Below are positions 8,640 through 18,208 of a DNA stretch of 44,302 bases, one piece after another. The notes under the pieces were generated by a model. That model saw only the letters and a program-made list of their open reading frames with translations, was not told where the DNA came from and ran no database searches. The first letter of the stretch is position 1. Each line of letters opens with the position of its first letter. The stretch comes from Bacteroidaceae bacterium (lineage in GTDB: Bacteria; Bacteroidota; Bacteroidia; Bacteroidales; Bacteroidaceae). The translations under genes were made by a program, and so were the position numbers. The stretch is taken from the NCBI GenBank assembly GCA_017552435.1, contig JAFZPZ010000058.1, positions 1-44,302 on the forward strand. The letters are read 5' to 3'.

Positions 8640-9890
8640 TCCCTCTCTCTTGGAGAGGGTTGGGGTGAGGCCCACGAGCTCACAGATATTCACGACTGTC
8701 ATCATTGCCTTCTCCATGCTTTGGATGGGAACGAACTCGTGGCGTCCGTGGAAGTTCAGTCCTCCGGCGAAGATGTTGGGGCAGGGGAGTCCCTTGAAGC
8801 TGAGCTGTGCGCCGTCTGTGCCGCCTCGAATAGGTACTACGTTACAGAAGCCGCAAGCCTCTTCAATGGCTCGCTTGGCTATGTCGGTAACCTGTGGCTT
8901 GTCCTGCAATTGACTCAACATATTATAATATTGGTCCTTTACTTCTGTTGTCACTGTGCCCTGTCCGTATTTTGTATTAAGCTTCTCGGCAATATCGAGT
9001 ACTACTTGTTTGCGATGCTGGAACTTTTCGCTGTCGTGGTCGCGGATAATGTAGCTGAGCTGAGCCTCCTCGACGGTGCCGCTCATACCTGTCAGATGGA
9101 AGAATCCGTCATATCCTTCTGTTGTCTCAGGTCTTTCATTATCAGGAAGTAATGCCTGAAACTCTGAAGCAATGATGCAGGAATTTTTCATCTTGCCTTT
9201 GGCGTAGCCTGGATGCACATTGCAGCCTTTGATCAGGATTTTTGCACTGGCGGCGTTGAAGTTCTCGAACTCCAGTTCGCCCACCTCGCTGCCGTCCATC
9301 GTGTATGCCCACTCGCAACCGAATTTTTCGACATCGAACAGGTGCGCTCCTGCGCCAATCTCCTCGTCGGGATTGAAGGCGACGCGAATCTTACCGTGCT
9401 TGATTTCGGGATGCGCCATCAGATAGGTCATCGCGGTGACAATCTCGGCAATGCCAGCCTTGTCATCTGCTCCGAGCAGGGTGTGGCCGTCGGTGACAAT
9501 CAGGTCCTCGCCAATGTGTTCCTTGAGTTCCGGGAATTGGCTGACGGTTGTTACGATATTCTCTTCCTTGCAGAGTACAATGTCCGATCCGTCGTAGTTC
9601 TCGATGATGCGCGGCTTGATATTGGCTCCGCTGCAATCGGGACTTGTATCCATGTGGGCAATGAAACCAATCGTTGGAACTGATTTGTCGGCATTTGCGG
9701 GCAGAGAGGCATAAACATAGCCGTGCTCGTCCATTTCCACCTCTGTCAGACCTATTGCCGTTAGTTCATCACGCAGGTATTCTGCCAAAGCAAATTGCTT
9801 TTCAGTACTTGGGCACTTTGTTGCCTCCTCGCTGCTCTGAGTGTCAAAGCTGACGTATTTAAGGAATCTTTTAGTTAGTTCAGTATTCAT
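8634..9890 (-). CDS. pepT: Peptidase T (aminotripeptidase)
   Basis: 418 residues, the usual length. PepT is a cytoplasmic M20 di-zinc enzyme that removes the N-terminal residue of tripeptides. Visible are [11 protein letters not shown] (metal histidine and aspartate), [13 protein letters not shown] (bridging aspartate), [10 protein letters not shown] (catalytic glutamate and metal ligand), [19 protein letters not shown] and, near the end, [25 protein letters not shown] with [10 protein letters not shown]. The last residues [12 protein letters not shown] are not family sequence: they are encoded by the GC-rich palindromic element at 8640-8675, which supplies a new C-terminus. Spacing to pth is 17 bp. 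Confidence 0.93.
   Translation of the reverse strand: MNTELTKRFLKYVSFDTQSSEEATKCPSTEKQFALAEYLRDELTAIGLTEVEMDEHGYVYASLPANADKSVPTIGFIAHMDTSPDCSGANIKPRIIENYDGSDIVLCKEENIVTTVSQFPELKEHIGEDLIVTDGHTLLGADDKAGIAEIVTAMTYLMAHPEIKHGKIRVAFNPDEEIGAGAHLFDVEKFGCEWAYTMDGSEVGELEFENFNAASAKILIKGCNVHPGYAKGKMKNSCIIASEFQALLPDNERPETTEGYDGFFHLTGMSGTVEEAQLSYIIRDHDSEKFQHRKQVVLDIAEKLNTKYGQGTVTTEVKDQYYNMLSQLQDKPQVTDIAKRAIEEACGFCNVVPIRGGTDGAQLSFKGLPCPNIFAGGLNFHGRHEFVPIQSMEKAMMTVVNICELVGLTPTLSKREGE
8640..8675. repeat. GC-rich palindromic element, copy 1
   Basis: CCCTCTC and GAGAGGG form a perfect 7-bp hairpin around TCTTG, followed by TTGGGGTGAGG. The same plan (C-run, short loop, G-run, then a TTGGGG-like tail) recurs at 16505-16568 and 40120-40163. 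Here it codes for the last residues of PepT. Confidence 0.6.
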
Positions 9891-9907
9891 AGTTAATTTT
9901 TAACTCT

Positions 9908-10471
9908 TCACTTGTTATTGTAATTGCACATGGCGAATTGGATGCCGCTCAGGGCGAATGCCTTGATGGCATCGCAGGCCACCAGAGCCCTTTCGTTGAC
10001 GATTTGCTCCTCTTCTGGGCAAAAACCGCTGAGGACGAAATCTATCTGCGTACCTCGTGGAAAATCGTTTCCAATGCCGAACCGGAGACGGTTGTAGCCC
10101 TGTCCTCCCAGTATCTGGGCAATGTGTTTCAGCCCGTTGTGCCCGCCGTCGCTGCCTCCTTGCCTAATGCGGATTGCACCCAGGGGCAGACTCAGGTCAT
10201 CTACGACGACCAGCATGTTCTCCACGGGTATGTTTTCCTGCAGCAACCAGTAGCGGACAGCGTTGCCGGAGAGGTTCATGTAGGTCGATGGCTTCAGCAG
10301 CACCAGTTCCGCGTTCTTGACGCGCATGTGGGCCACAAAACCGTAGCGGCGGTCTTCAAAAGCAGTATTGGACGCCTTAGCCAGGGCGTCCAATACTCTA
10401 AATCCGATATTGTGGCGGGTTCCGTCGTACTCGGGGCCGATGTTACCCAACCCAACAATGAGGTACTTCAT
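9908..10471 (-). CDS. pth: Peptidyl-tRNA hydrolase
   Basis: 187 residues, full length. Pth releases peptides from tRNAs that drop off the ribosome. The core motifs are intact: [23 protein letters not shown] (catalytic His in TRHN), [33 protein letters not shown] and [10 protein letters not shown]. The start overlaps the rplY stop as TAATG (10471), a sign of translational coupling. Confidence 0.95.
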   Translation of the reverse strand: MKYLIVGLGNIGPEYDGTRHNIGFRVLDALAKASNTAFEDRRYGFVAHMRVKNAELVLLKPSTYMNLSGNAVRYWLLQENIPVENMLVVVDDLSLPLGAIRIRQGGSDGGHNGLKHIAQILGGQGYNRLRFGIGNDFPRGTQIDFVLSGFCPEEEQIVNERALVACDAIKAFALSGIQFAMCNYNNK

Positions 10472-11064
10472 TATTCAGCCTTTGCGGCAGCGCTCATGGC
10501 GCTTCTGGTCATCTTCACCTGGCAGACAACAACGCTGGGACTGGTCACTATCTCGAGGCCTTCGAAGCTGAGCTCAGCCACTTTTATGGTCTTACCGAGA
10601 CCAAGGTTAGTTACGTCGATGTTGAGCTGCTCGGGAATTGCAGTGTAGGGCGCACGAACCTTCAGCTTGCGCACGCTTGCAGCGAGCTTACCACCGGCCT
10701 TCACGCCTTCTGCCAGACCGTTCAACTTGATAGGCACTTCCATAACGATGGGCTTCGTTTCGTTGATTTCATAGAAATCCACATGGAGAAGCTTGTCGGT
10801 AACGGGGTGGAACTGGAGTTCCTTCATGATAGCTTTGCACTCCTTGCCATCGATGTTGAGGTTCACGCTGTAGATGTCGGGAGAATAGACCAGCTTGCGG
10901 AGCTCTTCCTGCGTGGCGCTGAAGCTCATTGCTACGGGCAGACCGTTCTCGCCCTTAGCCTCACCATAGAGGTTGCAGGGAACTGCGCCTGCCTTGCGGA
11001 TGTCACGACTAGCCTTCTTGCCGGTTACGGTGCGGGCTGTACCTTTTACGTCAATACTTTTCAT
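10471..11064 (-). CDS. rplY: Ribosomal protein bL25 (Ctc/TL5 form)
   Basis: 197 residues. bL25 binds 5S rRNA in the 50S subunit. The N-terminal L25 domain is seen in [34 protein letters not shown] and the C-terminal TL5 beta domain in [20 protein letters not shown] and [15 protein letters not shown]. The long form with the extra C-terminal domain is usual in Bacteroidetes. It is the first gene after the promoter at 11142-11172, with an A-rich leader just before the ATG, and is coupled to pth. Confidence 0.95.
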   Translation of the reverse strand: MKSIDVKGTARTVTGKKASRDIRKAGAVPCNLYGEAKGENGLPVAMSFSATQEELRKLVYSPDIYSVNLNIDGKECKAIMKELQFHPVTDKLLHVDFYEINETKPIVMEVPIKLNGLAEGVKAGGKLAASVRKLKVRAPYTAIPEQLNIDVTNLGLGKTIKVAELSFEGLEIVTSPSVVVCQVKMTRSAMSAAAKAE

Positions 11065-11141
11065 TTTTTTTTGTTTTTTTGTGTTACTATAAATTAAGTT
11101 TTTGTGCTTAATTCGCCATCACACGGCTTCAAAAGCGGGTG

Positions 11142-11172
11142 CAAAGATACGATAATATTTTGAGACTGCAAA
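11142..11172 (-). promoter_or_regulatory. Promoter of the rplY-pth-pepT-hsp15-dnaG transcript
   Basis: On the minus strand TTTG (11169-11172), exactly 19 nt, then TATCTTTG (11142-11149). This is a full match to the Bacteroidetes -33/-7 consensus. The rplY start is 78 nt downstream, leaving a leader of about 70 nt rich in A. Confidence 0.85.
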
Positions 11173-11218
11173 ATGCCAGGACAGATTTTTTATCAATACT
11201 GCTTCAATTCATCATTTG

Positions 11219-11620
11219 TCAGCGTTCCCACCGGTGCCCGCAATCGTTGCAGACGAACTTCTCTGTCGTGCAGACACCGATTGGAATCCACATCAGAAGC
11301 GTTGCCAATATGCGAGGCAATTGTCTGGTTGTTGCGTTCTTTTTCTTTTGCACAGCCACATTCTCGCTTCCGCATTTCGGGCACCAGGGCGTAGCGATGT
11401 GTTGTTCGGCTTGTAGCGATTGATAGACCTGCTTGGCCTGCTCGTAGTCTTCTTCCTTGACAAGAACGTCAGTTGTTTGGTCGAGAATGCCTCGGGCGAC
11501 CTTACTGTTTGTCTCATCAAAAATGTCACTCTCTATGCCAATTTCGTGCAGAGCAGAACGAAGCCCTTCAGCCTCAATGGGACTGTTACATGTGATACCC
11601 TTTATTCCTTCTGATTCCAT
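11219..11620 (-). CDS. DUF2007 protein with zinc ribbon
   Basis: 133 residues. About residues 8-75 match the DUF2007 putative signal-transducing fold (SPIEAEGLRSALHEIGIESDI, then DVLVKEEDYEQAKQVYQSL). The C-terminal part has two paired cysteines (WCPKCGSENV and FVCNDCGHRW) flanking a hydrophobic stretch LPRILATLLMWIPIGV, so a zinc ribbon split by a possible membrane segment. Exact function is not known. It begins 8 bp after the GH95 stop and is likely the last gene of that leftward transcript. Confidence 0.75.
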   Translation of the reverse strand: MESEGIKGITCNSPIEAEGLRSALHEIGIESDIFDETNSKVARGILDQTTDVLVKEEDYEQAKQVYQSLQAEQHIATPWCPKCGSENVAVQKKKNATTRQLPRILATLLMWIPIGVCTTEKFVCNDCGHRWER

Positions 11621-11628
11621 AATTCAGT

Positions 11629-14148
11629 TTATTCCGCAATTTTTACTGTATAGATTTGCCCGGGTTGGGTTCTGAGGTCGTATTCGTAGATTTTTTTCAA
11701 CGGAATGAGTTGCATTGATTCCTTTAGCTTTTCTGATTTTAGAGGCTCTTTGACTTGAGCGCTTTGCAGCAGTGGATTAGGGCAGCTACCAATAGCTTTT
11801 TGGAGGCCTTTACCTCTCAGTGGTACATAAGAGCGTAATCGAATCACACCACCGATTATGGATTGGATAGAGGCTTGAACCAATCGCCCGTTATTCCATT
11901 TTTCATTGATAATGAAGCCCCCACGTGCTCGCAACCCTTTCACTTCGCCTTGATTCCAAGTATCAGGGAGAGCTGGCAGCAGATGCACTGCACCATCGTG
12001 ACTCTGCAAGAGCATCTCGCAGATGCCTGCCGAGACGCCGAAGTTACCATCAATCTGGAAGGGTGGATGGGCATCGAACAGATTAGGATATGTGCGACCA
12101 AGTGGGAACTCTCTTGCCTTCGAATCACTGGGTAGCAGATGCAGCATGTTCTTGATTATCTGGAATGCATGATTGCCGTCCAGCATACGAGCCCAGAAAT
12201 TGGTTTTCCATCCAAGGCTCCATCCTGTGGCCATATCGCCGCGCTGTTTCAACGTGTTACCGGCTGCCGTATAGAGATCTGGATGGTTGTAAGGCGATAT
12301 CTGATTTGATGGGTATAGACCATAGAGGTGGGAGATGTGACGGTGTTCGTCCTTGGGGTCATCGGCATCTATGAGCCACTCTTGCAGTTGTTGGTGGCGG
12401 CCAATCTGCATGGGAGGAAGTTTTTGGAGTGAAGAGTAAATAGAGGAAAGTGAGGTGCCATCTTTTCCAAGCACTTTTGCGGCCTGTAGTGTTTGAGAGA
12501 GTATGTCGAAGGCAATCTGATTGTCCATTGTAGACCCTGCCGTGACATTGGTACCTTTGCCTTGAGGGCCATGCTCGGGAGAGACGGTTGGAACAGTCAT
12601 CATCCATCCAGCAGCATGTTTCACTTCGCCCGTAGCAGGATATTCCTGCATATAGCTAACCAGGAAATCGGCTGCGCCTTTTATTACAGGGTAGTACTCC
12701 TCCAGGAACTCCTTATCACCGGTAAACAGATAGTGCTGCCAGATGTGTGTGGCTAGCCAGGCTCCGCCTGTTGGGAACATTCCCCAGGGTGTGCCGTCTA
12801 CGGGACCGGCAATTCGCCAAAGGTCGGTGTTGTGATGTGCTACCCATCCGTTGCAGCCATACATCTCCTTTGCCGTCTTGGCACCTGTTTTGCTCAGATC
12901 TTTAACCATGCTGAAGAAAGGCTCCTGTGTTTCTGCAAGGTTTCCGACGAGGGCAGGCCAATAATTCATCTCGGCATTGATGTTGATGGTGTACTTCGAG
13001 TCCCATGGAGCATCCTTCTTGTCGTTCCACACACCTTGCAGGTTGGCTGGTTGTCCTCCAGGTTGCGACGAGCAAATGAGCAGGTAACGGCCATATTGCA
13101 TCATCAAGGATACCATATCAAGGTCTGATTGTGACTTTTCGAAGGTAGCCAAACGCTTGTCGGTCTCAATGCTTGAGGTGTTGCTCTTAGGAAGAGTAAG
13201 GCAGACGCGATTATACTGTTGCTGGTATTTCGCAATATGACGTTTCAGCAGTTCTGGGAAGCGAATCTTCTCGGCCATATTAAGTAGTTGCTTGTTTTTC
13301 TTAGTGGCATCTCCACTGACGTCCTTATAGTTGACAAAGTTCGTGGCGGCAGAAATATAGATGGTTACCTCATCAGCATTCTCGACTTGAATAGCAGATT
13401 CTGGAAATGAGATACGTGCATCTTTACCCTCCATGCGCAGACCAACCTGACACTTAGCCGTCAGACCAGCCTTCACTCCTTCCTGTTCCACACCCTGAAC
13501 GGTTGCAAACAGACGACCTCCAATATGTCTAGAGCCTTCCACCAACGAGCTCTGACAGGAATGTTCAGATTCTACTTTTGCAGGCAACTGACTCTGATAT
13601 GACAATGTGAAACTGAGTTTCCCTTTCTTGTTGGCTTTTAGATGGATGATGATGACACTGTCGGCAAGCGAGGCAAAGGCGGTACGCTCATACTTTACAT
13701 TATTATATATGTATGAGGTTGTGGCAGTTGCATTGCCGAGGTTTAGTTCACGCCGATAGCCGGTTACATCCTTGTGACCAAGATTCATCTTTAGGCTGCC
13801 CATCGGCAGAAAGCGCATACCGTGAGGCCCTTTTATGAAATAACGGTCCAACAACTTTTCGGCCTCACGCTCATGGCCTTCAAAGATTAGTCGGCGTACT
13901 TCGGGAAGTTGTGTCAGTGATTCACTGCTGTTGTTTTCGTAGGGTGAACCGCTCCAAAAGGTTTCTTCGTTCAGTTGAATTTCTTCGATGTCTGTGCCAC
14001 CATAAACCATCGCTCCCAGATGGGAATTGCCTATTGGCAGGGCCTCGAGCCAATGCTGAGCAGGATGGCTATACCATAGTTTGTGATTCTGGGCAGACAG
14101 TGAAACGGCTGTAACGAAGAATGTGATTGACAAGAAAAGGTGTCTCAT
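11629..14148 (-). CDS. Glycoside hydrolase family 95 (alpha-L-fucosidase type)
   Basis: 839 residues with a signal peptide ending SLSAQ. GH95 enzymes remove alpha-1,2-linked L-fucose, or L-galactose, from host or plant glycans. The N-terminal domain begins [28 protein letters not shown] and continues with [14 protein letters not shown]. The catalytic (alpha/alpha)6 barrel has [54 protein letters not shown] (expected general-acid Glu) and [24 protein letters not shown] (expected catalytic Asp region). The C-terminal beta domain is present. It lies 21 bp after pepO. No SusC/SusD pair is adjacent, so this is not a classical polysaccharide-utilisation locus. The exact sugar cannot be told from sequence. 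Confidence 0.92.
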   Translation of the reverse strand: MRHLFLSITFFVTAVSLSAQNHKLWYSHPAQHWLEALPIGNSHLGAMVYGGTDIEEIQLNEETFWSGSPYENNSSESLTQLPEVRRLIFEGHEREAEKLLDRYFIKGPHGMRFLPMGSLKMNLGHKDVTGYRRELNLGNATATTSYIYNNVKYERTAFASLADSVIIIHLKANKKGKLSFTLSYQSQLPAKVESEHSCQSSLVEGSRHIGGRLFATVQGVEQEGVKAGLTAKCQVGLRMEGKDARISFPESAIQVENADEVTIYISAATNFVNYKDVSGDATKKNKQLLNMAEKIRFPELLKRHIAKYQQQYNRVCLTLPKSNTSSIETDKRLATFEKSQSDLDMVSLMMQYGRYLLICSSQPGGQPANLQGVWNDKKDAPWDSKYTININAEMNYWPALVGNLAETQEPFFSMVKDLSKTGAKTAKEMYGCNGWVAHHNTDLWRIAGPVDGTPWGMFPTGGAWLATHIWQHYLFTGDKEFLEEYYPVIKGAADFLVSYMQEYPATGEVKHAAGWMMTVPTVSPEHGPQGKGTNVTAGSTMDNQIAFDILSQTLQAAKVLGKDGTSLSSIYSSLQKLPPMQIGRHQQLQEWLIDADDPKDEHRHISHLYGLYPSNQISPYNHPDLYTAAGNTLKQRGDMATGWSLGWKTNFWARMLDGNHAFQIIKNMLHLLPSDSKAREFPLGRTYPNLFDAHPPFQIDGNFGVSAGICEMLLQSHDGAVHLLPALPDTWNQGEVKGLRARGGFIINEKWNNGRLVQASIQSIIGGVIRLRSYVPLRGKGLQKAIGSCPNPLLQSAQVKEPLKSEKLKESMQLIPLKKIYEYDLRTQPGQIYTVKIAE

Positions 14149-14169
14149 ATTGTTAAACTATTTAATCAG

Positions 14170-16209
14170 TTACCAGATGGTGACCCGCTTTTCTTTGGGA
14201 ACGAACATCGGGTCGGCTTCGGTGATGCTGAAGGCGTCGTACCAGGCATCGATGTGTGGCATCTGTCCGTTCACACGCCACATGCCCAGTTGATGCGGGT
14301 CGCTCTTGACACGCTTTTGTATCTCTTCGTCGCGGATGTTCTGTCCCCAGACATTGGCGTAAGCCAGGAAAAATCGCTGTTCGGGTGTGAAGCCGTCGAT
14401 GTCTGCCAAAGGTGCTTTGGCAGTTGCGTTCTTGAAGGCTTGGAAAGCAACCATCAGGCCTCCATGGTCTGCCATATTCTCGCCGAGTGTGAGTGAACCG
14501 TTGGCATGAAGACCTGGAAGGACTTCAATACTATCATGGAATGCACGCATAACCTGGATGCGCTCCTCGAAGCGCTTGGTATCTTCCTCTGTCCACCACT
14601 TGACGAGGTTGCCGTTTTTGTCGTATTTGCTGCCTTGGTCGTCGAAGCCATGCGTCATCTCATGACCGATGACAACGCCGATGGCACCATAGTTGAAGGC
14701 GTCGTCGGCCTGCATGTCGAAGAATGGCGGTTGCAGGATGCCGGCAGGGAAGCAGATTTCGTTGGTCGTGGGGTTGTAGTAGGCGTTGACTGTCTGCGGT
14801 GTCATGTACCATTCATCGTGGTCAACGGGTTTGTTCAGTTTGGTGCGAATCATGTCTTTAATCTCCCATTCGCCCACAGCAAGCATATTATTGAGGTAGT
14901 TGTCACCAATCTCCAGGTCGTTGTAGTCTTTCCATTTGTTGGGGTAACCCACCTTAACGTAGAAGGCATCGAGTTTCTCTCTTGCTACCTTCTTTGTCTC
15001 GTCAGTCATCCAGTCTTGGACATCGATACGTTCACCAAGTGCAATCTGCAGATTGGCGATTAGCTTCTCCATGCGCTGTTTGGCTTCTGGCGGGAAATAC
15101 TTTGCCACATAGAGCTGTCCGAGTGCTTCTCCAAGACCATTTTCAACAGCAGATACAGCTCGCTTCCAACGTGGACGGTCTTCCTGCTTGCCACTCATTA
15201 CTTTGCCGTAGAAGCCGAAGTTCAGGGCTCGACTCTCATCATCGATATAGGAAGATACCATATCGAGAGCATGCCACAAGTAGAGATTCTGAAGGGCTTC
15301 GGGCGTCTCTTCCTTCAGCACTTTCTCTGCTTCGTGAATGGCTATCGGCTGACCGAGGCACACTTCCTTTACGCCTTCCATTCCGAAATTGCCGAAGAAA
15401 CCGTCCCAGTCGATGCCTGGAAACTGCTCTTTGAGTTCGTCATAGGAGAGCTTATTGTAATTGGCCTCGGGATCACGGAGTTCTGTGCGGCTCTTGCTGG
15501 CAAAGGCGAGGCGCGTCTCGATGCGCAATACATCCTCAGCAATGCGCTGAGCGTCCTTCTCGCCAAAGCCCGAGTGGATGCAAAGGTCGGAGATGTACTT
15601 CAGGTAAGACTTACGAATCTCCTGCGTCCTCGGGTCGTTGTCAACATAGTAGTCTTTCTGTCCCAGTGTGAGTCCGCCCTGTACGATGAAAACAAGGTTG
15701 TTCTTCGAGTCCTTCTCGTCTGCTTCGATATACATGCCGAACAATCCACGGACGCCTTGGCGTTGCATGCGAGGCCAAACCTCTGCGAGCCAGTTCTTAG
15801 TAATTTCGGGAGAACATTGGTAGCCGTCGCACAACAGGAACCCTTCCAAAGCACCCCAGTAGTGTTCGTTCAGGTTTACGCTGTCCATAGCGCTATTATA
15901 GAGGTCGGCGATTTTTTGTTCGATGCTGCCAGGCTCGTTTTGTTGGGAAGCCACGCTGTCTATGAGCGAGCGAAGACGTTTGTTATTGTCTTCCTGGAGT
16001 TGGTCGAAGGAGCCGAATCGGCTGTATTCTGCCGTCAGAGGATGCGCTTTCTGCCAACCACCTGTTGCATACATATAGAAGTCCGTACCGGGCAGATAGG
16101 TTGAATCGAGATTGGCAAGGTCGATGCCAGATGCTAGTTGCTTGCCGTTTTGTGTGCAAGCAGTTGCCATTGCTGCAAGGGCAAATGCTGTGATGAGATT
16201 TTTCTTCAT
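14170..16209 (-). CDS. pepO: M13 family zinc metallopeptidase (PepO/neprilysin-like) lipoprotein
   Basis: 679 residues, the full family length. The lipobox in MKKNLITAFALAAMATAC places it as a lipoprotein. The M13 N-terminal domain begins DLANLDSTYLPGTDFYMYATGGW. The catalytic site is complete: H516-EMT-H520 in VIGHEMTHGFDDQGSKYDKNGN, downstream GENMADHGG (third zinc ligand), the substrate-binding NAYYNPTTNEICFPAGILQPPFF and a C-terminal W, as in family members. It cleaves short peptides in the periplasm or at the cell surface. It lies 55 bp after the ABC-F gene with no consensus promoter seen between them. Confidence 0.94.
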   Translation of the reverse strand: MKKNLITAFALAAMATACTQNGKQLASGIDLANLDSTYLPGTDFYMYATGGWQKAHPLTAEYSRFGSFDQLQEDNNKRLRSLIDSVASQQNEPGSIEQKIADLYNSAMDSVNLNEHYWGALEGFLLCDGYQCSPEITKNWLAEVWPRMQRQGVRGLFGMYIEADEKDSKNNLVFIVQGGLTLGQKDYYVDNDPRTQEIRKSYLKYISDLCIHSGFGEKDAQRIAEDVLRIETRLAFASKSRTELRDPEANYNKLSYDELKEQFPGIDWDGFFGNFGMEGVKEVCLGQPIAIHEAEKVLKEETPEALQNLYLWHALDMVSSYIDDESRALNFGFYGKVMSGKQEDRPRWKRAVSAVENGLGEALGQLYVAKYFPPEAKQRMEKLIANLQIALGERIDVQDWMTDETKKVAREKLDAFYVKVGYPNKWKDYNDLEIGDNYLNNMLAVGEWEIKDMIRTKLNKPVDHDEWYMTPQTVNAYYNPTTNEICFPAGILQPPFFDMQADDAFNYGAIGVVIGHEMTHGFDDQGSKYDKNGNLVKWWTEEDTKRFEERIQVMRAFHDSIEVLPGLHANGSLTLGENMADHGGLMVAFQAFKNATAKAPLADIDGFTPEQRFFLAYANVWGQNIRDEEIQKRVKSDPHQLGMWRVNGQMPHIDAWYDAFSITEADPMFVPKEKRVTIW

Positions 16210-16264
16210 GTTTTTTATTTTATTTTATTTTCGTTATTTTGAATTTATCAATCTTGAAATATTA

Positions 16265-18202
16265 TTATATCAGCGCCTCCCATTCCTCCTCGGCTTTCTT
16301 GAGCTGGGTTTTCAAACGTCCATGTTTTTCGTAGAGCGAGACATCCTGACTTCCTTCCGGAGTGGACATTTGGTCTTCAAGGATGCGAATGGCGGCTTCG
16401 AGTTGTGTCACCTTATCTTCAGCTTCTTGGAGGGCCTTTTCGCGTTTCTTCTGCTCACGAGCCTGAGCCTTCTGTTCAGCGTAGGAAGCTGCCCCAGCAG
16501 ACCCTACTCCCCTTAATGGGGATGGGTTGTTATGCTCCCCCTTTATAGGGGAGTTGGAGAGGGGTTGCACTGTTTTGTTCAACTGATTCAGATTCTCTAT
16601 ATTCTTGTTTCTGAGGAAGTCATAGATGCCGCCAATATGTTCGCGCACCTTGCCTCCGCCAAACTCATAGACTTTTGTGACGAGTCCATCGAGGAATTCG
16701 CGGTCGTGACTAACGACGATAACCGTGCCGTCGAAGTCGCGGATGGCAGCCTTGAGTACATCTTTCGAGCGCATGTCCAGATGGTTCGTGGGTTCGTCCA
16801 GGATGAGGCAGTTCACTGGCTCCAACAGGAGTTTTATCATCGCCAGGCGTGTTCGTTCGCCTCCCGAAAGGAACTTCACCTTCTTGTCTCCGGCCTCGCC
16901 ACCGAACATGAATGCTCCGAGGATGTCGCGTATCTTCGTGCGTATGTCGCCTCTCGCCACACGGTCAATCGTTTCGAAGACAGTGTATTCACCTTCGAGT
17001 AGCTGTGCCTGGTTTTGGGCAAAGTAACCGATTTGTGCGTTGTGTCCGACTTTTAGTGTGCCGTCGAAAGGTATCTCGCCCATGATACATTTCACGAGCG
17101 TCGTCTTGCCTTCGCCGTTTCTCCCAACGAAAGCTACCTTTTCGCCGCGTCTTATTGTCAGGTTCACGCCGCTGAAGACACAATGCTCGCCGTATGTCTT
17201 GCCCACCTCATCGCAGATTACAGGGAAGTCTCCGCTTCGCATCGAGCAAGTGAATTTAAGGTGCAGGGCACTGTTATCTACTTCATCCACCTCGATGGGC
17301 ACAATCTTCTCCAGTTGCCTTATCTTCTGCTGAACCTGAATGGCTTTTGTGGCTTGGTAGCGGAAGCGTTCAATGAAGGCTCGCGCATCGGCAATCTCTT
17401 TTTGTTGGTTCTCCAGGGCACGCAGCTGCTGTTCGCGTCGCTCTGCGTGTAGAGTAACGTATTCATCGTACTTAACTTTGTAGTCGTAGATGCGGCCGCA
17501 AGAAATTTCTATTGTGCGGTTGGTGACGTTGTTGATGAAGGCACGGTCATGGCTGACGAGTACAACGGCATTCGCACTTGTAGCAAGGAAGTTTTCGAGC
17601 CATTGGATGCTCTCGATGTCGAGATGGTTTGTGGGCTCGTCGAGGAGCAGGACATCGGGATGTTGGAGTAGCAGTTTCGCCAATTCGATACGCATTCGCC
17701 AACCTCCGCTGAACTCGCCAGTCGGACGGTCTAAATCTTCTCTTCGGAAACCAAGTCCTTGTAAAGTGCGCTCCAATTCGGCCTGATAATTCATGCCTCC
17801 AATCATCTGGAAATGCTCGTTCAGATGCGTGAAGCGTTCCACGAGCTCCATATATGCTTCGCTTTCGTAATCAGTGCGTTCTGCAAGTTGGTTGTTGAGT
17901 TTTTTCAGCTCTTGCTCCATCTCTGTGATATGCTCGAAGGCACGTTCTGTCTCCTTGCGAACGGTACGCTCGTCGGTGAGTGTCATAACCTGGGGCAAGT
18001 AGGCAATCGTGGCATCTCGCGGCACGCTGACGGTTCCACTTGTTGGCTGCTGGAGGCCTGCAATTATCTTCAGCATAGTGCTTTTTCCGGCACCATTTTT
18101 GCCAACGAGTGCAATGCGGTCGTGGTCGTTTATCACATAGCTGACATCCGTGAAAAGCGGACGTGCACTGAACTCAACGCTTATATTATCTATAGAAACC
18201 AT
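16265..18202 (-). CDS. ABC-F family ATPase (Uup/YdiF-like)
   Basis: 645 residues with two ABC domains: GKNGAGKST, FSGGWRMR and LLLDEPTNHLD; then GRNGEGKTT, LSGGERTRLA and LILDEPTNHLD. The linker between them is long, charged and rich in Q/R, the ribosome-interacting region of ABC-F proteins. A C-terminal coiled coil (about residues 570-640, QKAQAREQKKREKALQEAE...) makes it Uup/YdiF-like. Between ATPase 2 and the coiled coil, about residues 545-566 (PLSNSPIKGE, then NPSPLRGVG) are encoded by the GC-rich palindromic element at 16505-16568, an in-frame insertion at a hinge. ABC-F proteins act on the ribosome in translation or antibiotic protection; which one this is cannot be told. It starts 6 bp after the CotH gene stop. 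Confidence 0.92.
   Translation of the reverse strand: MVSIDNISVEFSARPLFTDVSYVINDHDRIALVGKNGAGKSTMLKIIAGLQQPTSGTVSVPRDATIAYLPQVMTLTDERTVRKETERAFEHITEMEQELKKLNNQLAERTDYESEAYMELVERFTHLNEHFQMIGGMNYQAELERTLQGLGFRREDLDRPTGEFSGGWRMRIELAKLLLQHPDVLLLDEPTNHLDIESIQWLENFLATSANAVVLVSHDRAFINNVTNRTIEISCGRIYDYKVKYDEYVTLHAERREQQLRALENQQKEIADARAFIERFRYQATKAIQVQQKIRQLEKIVPIEVDEVDNSALHLKFTCSMRSGDFPVICDEVGKTYGEHCVFSGVNLTIRRGEKVAFVGRNGEGKTTLVKCIMGEIPFDGTLKVGHNAQIGYFAQNQAQLLEGEYTVFETIDRVARGDIRTKIRDILGAFMFGGEAGDKKVKFLSGGERTRLAMIKLLLEPVNCLILDEPTNHLDMRSKDVLKAAIRDFDGTVIVVSHDREFLDGLVTKVYEFGGGKVREHIGGIYDFLRNKNIENLNQLNKTVQPLSNSPIKGEHNNPSPLRGVGSAGAASYAEQKAQAREQKKREKALQEAEDKVTQLEAAIRILEDQMSTPEGSQDVSLYEKHGRLKTQLKKAEEEWEALI
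16505..16568. repeat. GC-rich palindromic element, copy 2, inside the ABC-F gene
   Basis: It holds two hairpin cores, CCCC-TTAAT-GGGG and CTCCCC-CTTTAT-AGGGGAG, ending in GAGAGGGGTTG. It resembles the elements at 8640 and 40120 and is translated in frame as a proline-rich hinge. Confidence 0.65.
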
Positions 18203-18208
18203 AAGGTG

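Noticed and set aside
8621-8683. N-terminal extension of Hsp15 starting [15 protein letters not shown]
   Set aside because: It is encoded by the GC-rich palindromic element, overlaps pepT and is not S4-family sequence; the ATG at 8620 gives the normal start.
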